In this document: in pieces, positions 52,991-61,272 of the stretch
Position numbering within the stretch: position 1 is the first letter of the stretch
Layout of the letters: each line of letters starts with the position of its first letter
NCBI RefSeq assembly: GCF_001650715.1
Contig: NZ_LWQT01000088.1
Coordinates: 1 to 64,000 of the forward strand
Length of the DNA stretch: 64,000 bases
Direction of reading: 5' to 3'
Source of the DNA: Paramagnetospirillum marisnigri
GTDB lineage: Bacteria; Pseudomonadota; Alphaproteobacteria; Rhodospirillales; Magnetospirillaceae
Notes under the pieces: generated by a model
What the model saw: the letters and a program-made list of their open reading frames with translations, nothing else
Told to the model about the DNA's origin: nothing
Database searches by the model: none
Translations under genes and position numbers: made by a program

Positions 52991-53716
52991 ATGATCCTAG
53001 AGCGCCGTGTCATCGTTTTTCCCCGGGCGGACTTTCTCGACGCCATGCGCCGCTACGGCGAGCGCATCGGCAAGAACCTGCCCAACACCGCGCCCGATCA
53101 ACTGAATTTCGATCCGGCCCAGGACATCTCGCTCACCATCCGCTTTCCGGCGGTGTTCGCCGGTGGTTCGGCCAAGGACTTCATCTTCTCGCGCGAGGAT
53201 GTGGGCCAGGCCCTGACCCTGTATTGCCGTGAACACCGGGTGCCGCTGCCAAAGGGCGCCACCAAGCAGATCGAGAAGTTCAAGGACGGCGCCGCCCTGT
53301 CCATGCTGATCGGCGGTAGCGGCATGCATATCCTGATCATCGACGATCAGGAGGTCATGCGCAGCATCATCAAGAAGCTGCTGACCAAGGCCAACCCGTC
53401 CCAGGTCTCCGAGGCCAATGACGGGCTGAAGGCGCTGGACATGCTGCGCTCGGGCGAGTGCGAGCCCGACATCATCATCTGCGACCTGCATATGGAGCAT
53501 ATGGGCGGCATCGAGTTCCTGCGCACCCTTCGCAGCGACAAGGCCAATGTCAACAGCCGCAAGCCGGTGCTGATCCTGACCAGCGACAAATCCGAGGAAG
53601 CCCACGAGATCACCCGTCAGGTGGGCGCTTCCAAGGTGTTGACCAAGCCCATCTCCGCCGATGACTTGATCCGCCAGATCAATCTGGTACGGGGCCATTT
53701 CGAGGCGGCCCGCTAG
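52991..53716 (+). CDS. Response regulator with unrecognised N-terminal domain
   Basis: The 241-residue protein has a C-terminal receiver domain (about 111-235) with HILIIDDQEVMR, phosphoacceptor D165 (IIICDLHMEHMGG), Thr in ILTSDKS and Lys in LTKPIS. The first 110 residues (VIVFPRADFLDAMRRYGERIGKN...) are a globular domain I cannot assign. An input/output domain placed before the receiver is unusual. The site TTAGGAGGT precedes it, and the secreted-protein gene is just upstream. No histidine kinase is nearby. Its stop codon is inside palindromic element A. Confidence 0.82.
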   Translation: MILERRVIVFPRADFLDAMRRYGERIGKNLPNTAPDQLNFDPAQDISLTIRFPAVFAGGSAKDFIFSREDVGQALTLYCREHRVPLPKGATKQIEKFKDGAALSMLIGGSGMHILIIDDQEVMRSIIKKLLTKANPSQVSEANDGLKALDMLRSGECEPDIIICDLHMEHMGGIEFLRTLRSDKANVNSRKPVLILTSDKSEEAHEITRQVGASKVLTKPISADDLIRQINLVRGHFEAAR

Positions 53717-53790
53717 TGTGGTGAATTCGAAGTTCCTATCATTTTCGCCGCGCGCGTCATTAGGAACTTCGAATTCGTGAGCCACACTAG
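53713..53790. repeat. Bulged palindromic element A
   Basis: The 78-bp element has ends CTAGTGTGG / CCACACTAG, inner arms GAATTCGAAGTTCCTA / TAGGAACTTCGAATTC, a 4-nt surplus in the right arm between the two stems, and a 22-bp loop. It overlaps the stop codon of the response regulator gene. It pairs in design with element B 13 bp away. Confidence 0.85.
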
Positions 53791-53803
53791 AAACAACAGG
53801 TTG

Positions 53804-53878
53804 CTAGTGTCCTGATCGATTCTGAAATTCGAAAGGAGCTTGGATAATATGCTGCGAATTTCAGAATCGGGACACTAG
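53804..53878. repeat. Bulged palindromic element B
   Basis: The 75-bp element has ends CTAGTGTCC / GGACACTAG, inner arms GATTCTGAAATTCG / CGAATTTCAGAATC, a 4-nt surplus in the left arm and a loop of about 23 bp. The end length, bulge and arm sizes match element A, but the bulge is on the opposite side and inner sequences differ. It looks like the same family in inverse orientation. Confidence 0.85.
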
Positions 53879-53897
53879 GCGGGAGGCGGAGGCGTCG

Positions 53898-54602
53898 ATG
53901 ACCCGGATATTCCGCTTCAGTCCTCTCGTGGTGCGCTCCATCGGCCTGCTGGCCCGGGAATTTCCCACCTTCCTGCGGCTGTCCTGGTTCTGCCTGGCGG
54001 TCAGCCTGCTCAGTCTGGCGGTCTCTGCCCGCCACCCCTTGTTGGGCGGCATCGCCGACCTGATGGCCCATGGCGTCTTCGCCACCGTCTGGATGCGGCT
54101 GGTGGCCATGGGCGAGCGGCCGCTCGGGCTGGCCTATTTCCGCCTGGGGCGGCGGGAAGTGTTCGTGGCCTTGGGCTGGATGCTGGCGGAGACCTTCGTC
54201 GCCTTTCCCGCCCATGTGATTTCGGCCTCGCTGTCCATGGCCACCGGCCTGTCGGTGGACGATGCCCTGATGCCCATGTTGGCCCTGGCCCATCTGCTGC
54301 TGGGCGTGGCTTATCTGCTGGCGGCCGAGGCGGCGCTGGAGCCCGGCGCGGGCCGGGTCGGCTGGCGTTTGCCCGACTTGGTGATGAAGGGGGGCATGGC
54401 GGTGAGCGTGGCGGTGCTGCTGGCCTGGCTGCCCGCCAATCTGCTGCTGGAAGGGGTGCTGTGGCTGCCCCAGGTCGATCTGCTGGACGGGCTGACCCTG
54501 GCCGATGCCGGAGCGGCGGCGGTGCGCTATCTCGCCATGGCGGTCACGGGCGGGACCCTGGCCCTGGTCTGGATGGATCTGTCGGCGGGCGCCGAGGGCT
54601 GA
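53898..54602 (+). CDS. Integral membrane protein of unknown function
   Basis: The 234-residue protein has about five or six hydrophobic segments (for example 26-44, 57-70, 90-115, 127-145, 162-185, 207-225) and an Arg-rich start (MTRIFRFSPLVVRS). No family is recognised. GGGAGGCGGAGG precedes the ATG at good distance. It lies directly after element B, on the same strand as the response regulator gene. Confidence 0.65.
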   Translation: MTRIFRFSPLVVRSIGLLAREFPTFLRLSWFCLAVSLLSLAVSARHPLLGGIADLMAHGVFATVWMRLVAMGERPLGLAYFRLGRREVFVALGWMLAETFVAFPAHVISASLSMATGLSVDDALMPMLALAHLLLGVAYLLAAEAALEPGAGRVGWRLPDLVMKGGMAVSVAVLLAWLPANLLLEGVLWLPQVDLLDGLTLADAGAAAVRYLAMAVTGGTLALVWMDLSAGAEG

Positions 54603-54606
54603 TACC

Positions 54607-54948
54607 CTATTTCAGGATATGGTCGAGGAAGGGCAGGCGGCCTGCGCGATCCTCCACCTCCAGCACCCACAGGTCGGGGTCGAACTGCCGCTGGCGGGCG
54701 ATATAGGCGTCGGCCTTGGCCTCGGGCACCGGATCGGCCCCGGTGGCGGGGAGCCAGGCCGCCTGGCCGGTACCGTCGCGCACCTGGGTGAAGACCTCGC
54801 ATCCGGCGGCGCCGCGATTGAGCTTGACCAGCACGGCGCCCGCGTCCTCGTCGCCCTTGGCCACCACGAAGGCGGGGATGGCCAATACGCCGCATTGGCG
54901 GATAGCCGCATGAACCCATAGCCGAGCCTTGAGGCGGGGTTCGCTCAC
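54607..54948 (-). CDS. DUF1491 family protein
   Basis: The 113-residue protein matches DUF1491, a small alphaproteobacterial family, through SEPRLKARLWVHAAIRQC, GAVLVKLNR and the closing YIARQRQFDPDLWVLEVEDRAGR. The function is unknown. It starts at a GTG overlapping the K+ channel gene's stop (GTGA), so both are co-translated. It is convergent with the membrane protein gene (4 bp gap). Confidence 0.85.
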   Translation of the reverse strand: MSEPRLKARLWVHAAIRQCGVLAIPAFVVAKGDEDAGAVLVKLNRGAAGCEVFTQVRDGTGQAAWLPATGADPVPEAKADAYIARQRQFDPDLWVLEVEDRAGRLPFLDHILK

Positions 54949-56120
54949 GCCTTGGGCACCGGCGGCAGGCCGCCGCCGCTGGGCTGGATATTGTCCATGG
55001 CCATGCGCGAGCGGGCGGTCTCCCAGATCACTTCCAGCAGGGCGTGGTCATGGGCGACGAATTTATGGAAGTCGCGGGCGTCAAGGACCAGCAACTGGCA
55101 GCGGCTGATGGCCTTGACCGTGGCGGTGCGCGGGCAGCGCTCGATCAGGGCGATCTCGCCGAAGAAGTCGCCGTTCTTCAGGACGAAGGTACCGCCCTTG
55201 CCCTTGACCTCCACCTGGCCGCTGACGATGAAATACATGCACTCGCCGGTATCGCCTTCCCGCATCAGCACCTCGCCCTTGATGGCGCGGGACAGTTTCA
55301 GCAGGCTGGCGATCTCGGCGATCTGGTTGGCCTGCAGCCGGGCGAAGAACGGCACCTTGGCCACCAGATGCCAGGTGGAAACGAAGTTTTGCCGACGCAT
55401 CTCCTCGGAAAATCCGGATGCCAGGATCGAGGCCGGCAGCGCGAACATGCACAGGCCCAGCACGGCGACCACGCTGCCCAGCAATTTGCCCAGGACCGTG
55501 GTGGGGACCACGTCGCCATAGCCCAGCGTACTGAGCGTCACGATGGACCACCACATGGCGTCCGACACCGACTTGAAGCCGGGATTGACGCTGCGCTCGG
55601 CGAAATAGAGCAGGGTCGAGGAGGCGATGGCCATCAGCAGCATGATGAACAGCGAGGCCAGCAGGGGGCGCAGCTCGTTCAACACGACCACGCCCAGGGT
55701 TTCCAGGGCGGGGGAGTAGCGGGCCAGTTTGAGGAAGCGCAGGATGCCGAAAATGGTGGCGCCGTCCCGGGGCAGGTCGAAGGCCTCGCCCACCAGGAAG
55801 GGCACCACCGCCATGAAGTCGAAGATACCATAGAGGCTGAGGGTGTAGCGCAGCCGGGCCTTCAGCGCCGTCTCGCCTTCCTGGGGCGAAAAGCCCGCGG
55901 TGAGCAGGCGCAGGCCATAATCGGCGGTCAGGACCAGCAGCAACAGGGCGCTGAAGTCCCGGGCCAACTCCTCGTGCTGGCCCCAGATGCCCTCGGAGGT
56001 GTCCAGGATGGCGATGGCGGTGGACACGACGATGCAGACCACCAGGGCCGACCGGAAAAATACCGCCCGCCTGGGCGGAAATGGCCCTTCGGCAATCAGT
56101 CCCTGCAACCACGCCCGCAT
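54945..56120 (-). CDS. Cyclic-nucleotide-gated-type potassium channel
   Basis: The 391-residue protein has six transmembrane segments, an S4-like helix with few charges (ILRFLKLARYS, about 126-136), a K+ selectivity filter TLGYGD at 198-203 and a C-terminal cyclic-nucleotide-binding domain (about 250-375; GDFFGEIALIERCPRTATVKA). The layout is that of MlotiK1. It is probably a cAMP- or cGMP-modulated K+ channel of the inner membrane. It overlaps the DUF1491 gene by four bases. Confidence 0.92.
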   Translation of the reverse strand: MRAWLQGLIAEGPFPPRRAVFFRSALVVCIVVSTAIAILDTSEGIWGQHEELARDFSALLLLVLTADYGLRLLTAGFSPQEGETALKARLRYTLSLYGIFDFMAVVPFLVGEAFDLPRDGATIFGILRFLKLARYSPALETLGVVVLNELRPLLASLFIMLLMAIASSTLLYFAERSVNPGFKSVSDAMWWSIVTLSTLGYGDVVPTTVLGKLLGSVVAVLGLCMFALPASILASGFSEEMRRQNFVSTWHLVAKVPFFARLQANQIAEIASLLKLSRAIKGEVLMREGDTGECMYFIVSGQVEVKGKGGTFVLKNGDFFGEIALIERCPRTATVKAISRCQLLVLDARDFHKFVAHDHALLEVIWETARSRMAMDNIQPSGGGLPPVPKA

Positions 56121-56243
56121 TGGCTCTCCCCTGTACCACCATCACTATAGCGGGCCATACTTTTTGGCGCCACCCGGCACATATCCCCTGCATCATATTT
56201 CGCACATGTCTTTGCCGGTTGTTTGCATTGCTGATAGGGTGTG

Positions 56244-56675
56244 ATGAATTATGACTTTTGGGGGGTGGGCGTGCCGGTCATTGAATGGGACGAGTCGTTG
56301 AGCGTGGGCGATGAGGAAATGGACAGGCATCACCGTCGTCTGCTCGAGATGCTCTGTCGCCTGCACGCGGTCATGCGCACGGTCGATGCCAACACCGCCG
56401 TGGGGCAGGTGCTGGCCGATCTTCTCGCTTATACCGAATTTCATTTCGATGAGGAGGAGAAGTGCATGCGGCGGGTGGGGTTTCCCCGCCTGGAGGCTCA
56501 TCGCGAGTCCCATGCCGCTCTGACCGGCGCGGTATTGTCCATGAAGGCCGATTATGATCAGGAGCCAGGCAGCCTCCTGGCGGAGGAACTGTTCGAGTTC
56601 CTGTCGGACTGGCTGCTGCGCCATATCAAGGCCGAGGACATGGCCTATAAGCCCTACATGCTCAAGGCAAATTGA
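56244..56675 (+). CDS. Bacteriohemerythrin 3
   Basis: The 143-residue single-domain hemerythrin has all di-iron ligand motifs (DRHHRR, HFDEE, HRESH, HIKAED). The start is at the ATG at 56244 directly after an in-frame GTG. A small extra N-terminus (MNYDFWGVGVPVIEWDESLSV) is present. Its last 14 bp overlap the end of the convergent EEP-family gene. Confidence 0.9.
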   Translation: MNYDFWGVGVPVIEWDESLSVGDEEMDRHHRRLLEMLCRLHAVMRTVDANTAVGQVLADLLAYTEFHFDEEEKCMRRVGFPRLEAHRESHAALTGAVLSMKADYDQEPGSLLAEELFEFLSDWLLRHIKAEDMAYKPYMLKAN

Positions 56676-57645
56676 ATTCCGCCACCATGGGGGCGTGATA
56701 GCTTTCCGGCGGGCCGCTGATTCCGGCGGGGGAGACCAGTTCGTCGCCCAGGGTTTCCGTATGCAGCTCGGCCGTCAGGAAGCTGCCCAGCAGCGGCCGT
56801 GACACCAGGATGTGATCCAGCAAGACCGGATGGCCGTGATGAATGACCGAGAAGCGGGCGCTTTCCGGCAGCGACCGTTCCACTGGCACCAGCATGCGCA
56901 TGGCCAGATGGCCATTGCCGGTATCCTCCTCGTCGCCGCGCACGATGCGCAGCACCGCCTCGCGGTCGGTGGCGTTGAAATCGCCGCAGACCGCCACCAG
57001 GGCATCCGGGTCGCCATCCAGGATCTCCTCGACCAGAAGCCGCACCTCCAGCGCTTGGCCCGCCTGCTTGACCGCCGCCAGGAAAAATCCCTCGGCCCAG
57101 CCCGCCACCGACAGCCAGCGGCCGTGAGGCTCCTTCTGCCCGGCCAGCCAGGCGGCGCGCGGGGCGCGCAGATGGACATTGATCACATGCAGTTGGCGTC
57201 CGTCGCCCAGGGGATAGGCCGCGTGCAACACCGGCCGGTCCCATTCGGCCGGGCTGGCCTGCTCCTGGGGCGGCAGGGCATGGTTGGGGCGCCAGTGGCA
57301 GGGCTCCACCAGATCGTGCCAGACCTGACGGTGGGAGTGCGGTTCGAGCCGCGACAGGATCACCAGATTATGCAGGTCGGACGGGTGACGGCCGCCCCGG
57401 TTCAGGCTGACGATGCGATGGAAGGATTCGAGCTCGGTGCCCTCCACCAGCCGGTCCAGGCCGGACAGCAGGCGGGGGCCGTGCTTTGTGACGGGGTGGG
57501 CGTTGATCTCCTGCAGGCAGAGGATGTCGGCCCTGAGGCGGCGCAGTTGCGGCCGCAGCACCCGCAGTCGGTCCTCGAAGGCGATGGCGCCCTTGGGGCG
57601 GTCATCGAGGTTTTCCAGGTTGAAGGTCGCGATGCGCAGCGTCAT
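56662..57645 (-). CDS. Endonuclease/exonuclease/phosphatase (EEP) family hydrolase
   Basis: The 327-residue protein has the EEP motifs: RIATFNLENL at the start, LCLQEIN (metal-binding Glu), AVCGDFNATDREA and the final LLDHILVS with SYHAPMVAEF (catalytic His). The substrate may be DNA, a phospholipid or an inositol phosphate. No signal peptide is seen, so it is probably cytoplasmic. It overlaps hemerythrin 3 tail to tail by 14 bp and is divergent from hemerythrin 4 across 114 bp. Confidence 0.88.
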   Translation of the reverse strand: MTLRIATFNLENLDDRPKGAIAFEDRLRVLRPQLRRLRADILCLQEINAHPVTKHGPRLLSGLDRLVEGTELESFHRIVSLNRGGRHPSDLHNLVILSRLEPHSHRQVWHDLVEPCHWRPNHALPPQEQASPAEWDRPVLHAAYPLGDGRQLHVINVHLRAPRAAWLAGQKEPHGRWLSVAGWAEGFFLAAVKQAGQALEVRLLVEEILDGDPDALVAVCGDFNATDREAVLRIVRGDEEDTGNGHLAMRMLVPVERSLPESARFSVIHHGHPVLLDHILVSRPLLGSFLTAELHTETLGDELVSPAGISGPPESYHAPMVAEFNLP

Positions 57646-57759
57646 GGACCAAGTCTAACCCAGCCGCGCCATCGCGGGCGAGCCCCATCAGCCTGCGCCT
57701 TGTGCCCGGTCGGCACTCGGGTATAGTGATCGCAGGGGAGAAAGCCGGGGACGGGAGAA

Positions 57760-58215
57760 ATGGCCGAACTGGGGTGGAACAGTGCCTATGACGTCGGCCA
57801 TCCCATGCTGGATTCCGATCACCGGGTCTTGATCAGCCTGCTTGATCAACTGTTCGACGCGGCTGAAACCGGCCAAAGCCGCGATGTCATCGAAAACGTT
57901 CTGTTTGTTCTTGCCGAATATGTCGAACACCACTTCGAACGCGAAGAGGCCATCATGGCGGCGGCAGGGTTTCCCCAGTTGGAGGCCCATCAACGTGAAC
58001 ACCGGGAACTCGCTGCCAAGGTGAACCGCATACGCGATGATTATCGCCATGGAAATAAGCGGGGATTGGGAGACGAAGTGGTCGATTTGCTGAAGAAGTG
58101 GTTGACCGGACACATCCTGGTTTCGGATAACTCTTACAGGCCGTGGGTGGAACGGGCACTAGACGGTGGGCCTGTCCCGCCGGTGATGGAGAAAAGGGGC
58201 TTGGGCGCATCATGA
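57760..58215 (+). CDS. Bacteriohemerythrin 4, coupled to cheZ
   Basis: The 151-residue hemerythrin has all di-iron motifs (DSDHRV, HFERE, HQREH, HILVSD). It starts with an ATG 114 bp from the divergent EEP gene. The stop overlaps the cheZ start as ATGA, so both proteins come from one mRNA with coupled translation. This suggests a role for oxygen binding in chemotaxis control, though the link is inferred only from gene order. Confidence 0.92.
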   Translation: MAELGWNSAYDVGHPMLDSDHRVLISLLDQLFDAAETGQSRDVIENVLFVLAEYVEHHFEREEAIMAAAGFPQLEAHQREHRELAAKVNRIRDDYRHGNKRGLGDEVVDLLKKWLTGHILVSDNSYRPWVERALDGGPVPPVMEKRGLGAS

Positions 58216-58940
58216 CTACCGAGCGGAAACTGTTCACGGCCGAGATCAAGCGCCTGCAGCAGCGGGGCGAAGCCACCCCCAACGCCACCAATTCCGAGGT
58301 TCTGAAGGCCATCCGCGAACTGCGCGACGACCTGAAGCATTTGATTTTGCATGGCGAGGCTCCGCCGCCGCCGCCGCCGCCTTCGGCCGCCGACGAGGCG
58401 CTGCCGCAAAAGGCGGCCGAGGTCTCCATGCTGAAGACCGAGCTGCGGGCCCTGGCCGTCTGCATCGAGCATACCAAGGCCGAGATCGCCGCCTTGAAGC
58501 CCAAGGATGCCGATGACGACCGACTGATCGCGGTGACCTTCGAACTGGATGCCATTGTCTCGTCCACCGAGCGCGCCACCGAGCAGATCCTCGAGGCCGC
58601 CGAGAAGATCGAGTCCATCGGCAAGGAAATCCAGGCCCATGCCGCCGATGGCTATGTCTCGCGGCTGGTCGAGGATATCGGCGATACCGTCAGCAGCATC
58701 TTCGAGGCCTGTAACTTCCAAGACATTACCGGCCAGCGCATCACCAAGGTGGTCAAGACCTTGAAATACGTGGAAGATCGCATCAACGCCATGATCGAGA
58801 TCTGGGGGCCGGAGAACATTGCCGATGTCTCTCCCAAGATTTTCGAGGAGCATCGCGACGACGATTCCAAGTTGCTCAACGGGCCGCAGCTGGAGAACAA
58901 GGGAATCAGCCAGGCCGAGATCGACAGCCTGTTCGGCTGA
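58212..58940 (+). CDS. cheZ: Chemotaxis protein CheZ (CheY-P phosphatase)
   Basis: This 242-residue protein is CheZ of the alpha/epsilon type: long helices with the catalytic motif DITGQ (D171, Q175, matching the DxxxQ of E. coli D143/Q147) and the C-terminal CheY-binding tail SQAEIDSLFG. A poly-Pro stretch lies at about residues 51-57. It dephosphorylates CheY-P. No other che gene is in the window. The ATG overlaps hemerythrin 4. Confidence 0.92.
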   Translation: MTTERKLFTAEIKRLQQRGEATPNATNSEVLKAIRELRDDLKHLILHGEAPPPPPPPSAADEALPQKAAEVSMLKTELRALAVCIEHTKAEIAALKPKDADDDRLIAVTFELDAIVSSTERATEQILEAAEKIESIGKEIQAHAADGYVSRLVEDIGDTVSSIFEACNFQDITGQRITKVVKTLKYVEDRINAMIEIWGPENIADVSPKIFEEHRDDDSKLLNGPQLENKGISQAEIDSLFG

Positions 58941-58998
58941 TCGGCTATTCCAAAGTATTTATCAGGTATTCGCCTGGTTTTTATTTAAATTGCTTCGA

Positions 58999-59027
58999 CA
59001 AGAGCCTCCGCCCGCCGGGGGCTCTTG
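58999..59027 (+). terminator. Hairpin after cheZ
   Basis: The arms CAAGAGCC and GGCTCTTG close a GC-rich loop 58 bp after the cheZ stop. It is followed by CATTTCC, a weak T-run, so it may be an intrinsic terminator separating cheZ from rnpB. Confidence 0.6.
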
Positions 59028-59084
59028 CATTTCCGGCGATGCGGCTTGACGTGGCCCCCCCCCAGGGGCCAAAGTCCCCCCGCG

Positions 59085-59490
<406 letters not shown>

Positions 59491-59735
59491 GCCTTTTTCC
59501 GCACGGATTTCCCATCTGGTCCCAAATGGCCCGTTCAGGCCCCCTTGGCGCGCCCCGGCGCATCGGTTCATGGTTCGTATCGTGAACAGATCATATCTCC
59601 ATTCACATCGTATTCGCAAAAGCTGCGGTAGAATCAGCGAGTTGCGGGCATTTCCTCGAGTACTTTAGTAAAAGTGCCTCGTCATTAAGCAAACCCTGCT
59701 CCGTCCCAAACTTTTACTATCCGATTCCATTGACG
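59491..59735. other. Intergenic region rnpB to mraZ operator
   Basis: These 245 bp hold no credible gene and are AT-rich in the second half. They contain an inverted repeat TAGTAAAAGT / ACTTTTACTA at 59666-59675 and 59710-59719 (44 bp centre to centre), and two GANTC sites (about 59634 and 59722) that a CcrM-type methylase could modify. They probably carry promoters for the dcw cluster. Confidence 0.5.
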
Positions 59736-59770
59736 CCCATGTTTTCCCATGTTATCCCATTAAGACCCAC
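59736..59770 (+). promoter_or_regulatory. MraZ operator: four 10-bp-spaced boxes
   Basis: CCCAT at 59736, 59746 and 59756 and CCCAC at 59766 (TGGG boxes on the minus strand) repeat with exact 10-bp period. This is the direct-repeat layout bound by MraZ, which represses its own dcw promoter in E. coli. It lies 70 bp upstream of the mraZ start. Confidence 0.85.
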
Positions 59771-59839
59771 TATTCGGCGCCAGGGGCGTAGTGTGTCGGG
59801 AGGGTGGGATCGGAAACATCTCTGGCAAGGCGGACGAGG

Positions 59840-60307
59840 GTGGCGCTGTTTCTTTCCACATTCGTCAATCGGATCGACAAGAAGGGGCGGACCTCGGTTC
59901 CCGCCACCTTCCGCTCGGCCTTGGCGTCTGGGGTATTCCAGGGAATCGTCGCCTATCGCTCGTTCACCGGCCCGTGCATCGAGGGCTGCGGCATGGACTT
60001 CATGGAGCGCCTGTCCGACGGCGCCCAGAATTTCGACGCCTTCAGCCCCGAGCAGGACAGCCTCGCCTCGCTGATCTTCGCCGACGCCCGTCAGTTGGCC
60101 TGGGACCCGGAAGGCCGCATCAGCCTGCCCGAGGATATCCTGGCCCATGCCGGCATCACCGATGCCGTTGCCTTCGTCGGCAAGGGCCAGACCTTCCAGA
60201 TATGGGAGCCCGAAGCCTATAAGGCGGTGGAGGCCGATATCCGCGCCCGCGCCCTGGCCCAGCGGCCGACCCTGGCGCTGCGTCCCAAGATTCCGGCGGG
60301 AGGCTGA
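59840..60307 (+). CDS. mraZ: Transcriptional regulator MraZ
   Basis: The 155-residue protein has two AbrB-like swapped-hairpin domains: FVNRIDKKGRTSVPATFR and WDPEGRISLPEDIL. It binds repeated TGGG boxes and controls the dcw cluster. The start is the GTG at 59840 (VALFLSTFVNRID), with AAGG nine bases upstream; an earlier in-frame start adds non-conserved residues. rsmH follows after 2 bp. Confidence 0.93.
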   Translation: MALFLSTFVNRIDKKGRTSVPATFRSALASGVFQGIVAYRSFTGPCIEGCGMDFMERLSDGAQNFDAFSPEQDSLASLIFADARQLAWDPEGRISLPEDILAHAGITDAVAFVGKGQTFQIWEPEAYKAVEADIRARALAQRPTLALRPKIPAGG

Positions 60308-60309
60308 CC

Positions 60310-61272
60310 ATGGCCGACCAAGCCCATATCCCGGTCCTGCTGTCCGAAGTGGTCGAGGCCCTGGCGCCCCGCGACGGTGGCATCTATGTGGATGGCACCT
60401 TCGGCGCCGGGGGCTATTCCATGGCGGTGCTGAACGCCGCCCGCTGCACTGTCCACGCCATCGATCGCGACCCCGACGCGGTGGCGCGGGGGCGGGGGCT
60501 GGAAGCCGCCCGGGGCAGCGCTTTCGTCATGATCGAAGGCCGCTTCGGTGACATGGACGCGCTTCTGCGTGCCCGGGGTGTCAACCAGGTAGACGGCGTC
60601 GCCCTGGACATCGGCGTGTCCTCCATGCAGTTGGACGAGGCCGAACGCGGCTTCTCGTTCGGCAAGGACGGGCCGCTGGACATGCGCATGGAGCAGTCCG
60701 GCCCCAGTGCCGCCGATCTGGTCAACGGCACCGCCGAGGAGGCGCTGGCCGACATCATCTTCCGCTATGGCGAGGAGCGGCTGTCGCGCCGGGTGGCCAA
60801 GGCCATCGTCATCGCCCGCAAGGACAAGAAGTTCGAGCGCACCTCGGAACTGGCGGCGGTGATCCGCCGGGTGGTGCCCAAGCATGCCGACGGCATCGAT
60901 CCGGCCACCCGCACCTTCCAGGCGCTGCGCATCGCGGTGAATGACGAGCTGGGCGAGCTGGAGCGCGGGCTGGCGGCGGCCGAGCGGCTGCTGGCTCCCG
61001 GTGGCCGCCTGGCGGTGGTGACCTTCCATTCCCTGGAAGACCGGGTGGTGAAGGGCTTCTTCAAGGATCGCAGCGGCGAGGCCGCGCGTCCGTCGCGCCA
61101 TCTGCCCCAGGCGGCATCCGGCCCGGCCGCCAGCTTCACCCTGCTGCATCGCCGCGCCGTCAAGGCGGGGGCCGAGGAAACCCGCCTCAATCCCCGGGCG
61201 CGCTCCGCCAAGCTGCGGGCCGCCATCCGCACCGATGCTCCGGCCTGGGCCGGGCAAGGCAGGGCATCATGA
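60310..61272 (+). CDS. rsmH: 16S rRNA m4C1402 methyltransferase
   Basis: The 320-residue SAM-dependent methyltransferase modifies C1402 of 16S rRNA. Family motifs are HIPVLLSEVVEAL, DGTFGAGGYS, ALDIGVSSMQLDEAERGFSF, GPLDMRM and TFHSLEDRVVK. It is the second gene of the dcw cluster and overlaps ftsL by four bases (ATGA). Confidence 0.96.
   Translation: MADQAHIPVLLSEVVEALAPRDGGIYVDGTFGAGGYSMAVLNAARCTVHAIDRDPDAVARGRGLEAARGSAFVMIEGRFGDMDALLRARGVNQVDGVALDIGVSSMQLDEAERGFSFGKDGPLDMRMEQSGPSAADLVNGTAEEALADIIFRYGEERLSRRVAKAIVIARKDKKFERTSELAAVIRRVVPKHADGIDPATRTFQALRIAVNDELGELERGLAAAERLLAPGGRLAVVTFHSLEDRVVKGFFKDRSGEAARPSRHLPQAASGPAASFTLLHRRAVKAGAEETRLNPRARSAKLRAAIRTDAPAWAGQGRAS

Noticed and set aside
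59600-59735. CtrA binding site upstream of the dcw cluster
   Set aside because: One TTAA half is present near 59684, but no second half at the required 7-bp spacing.
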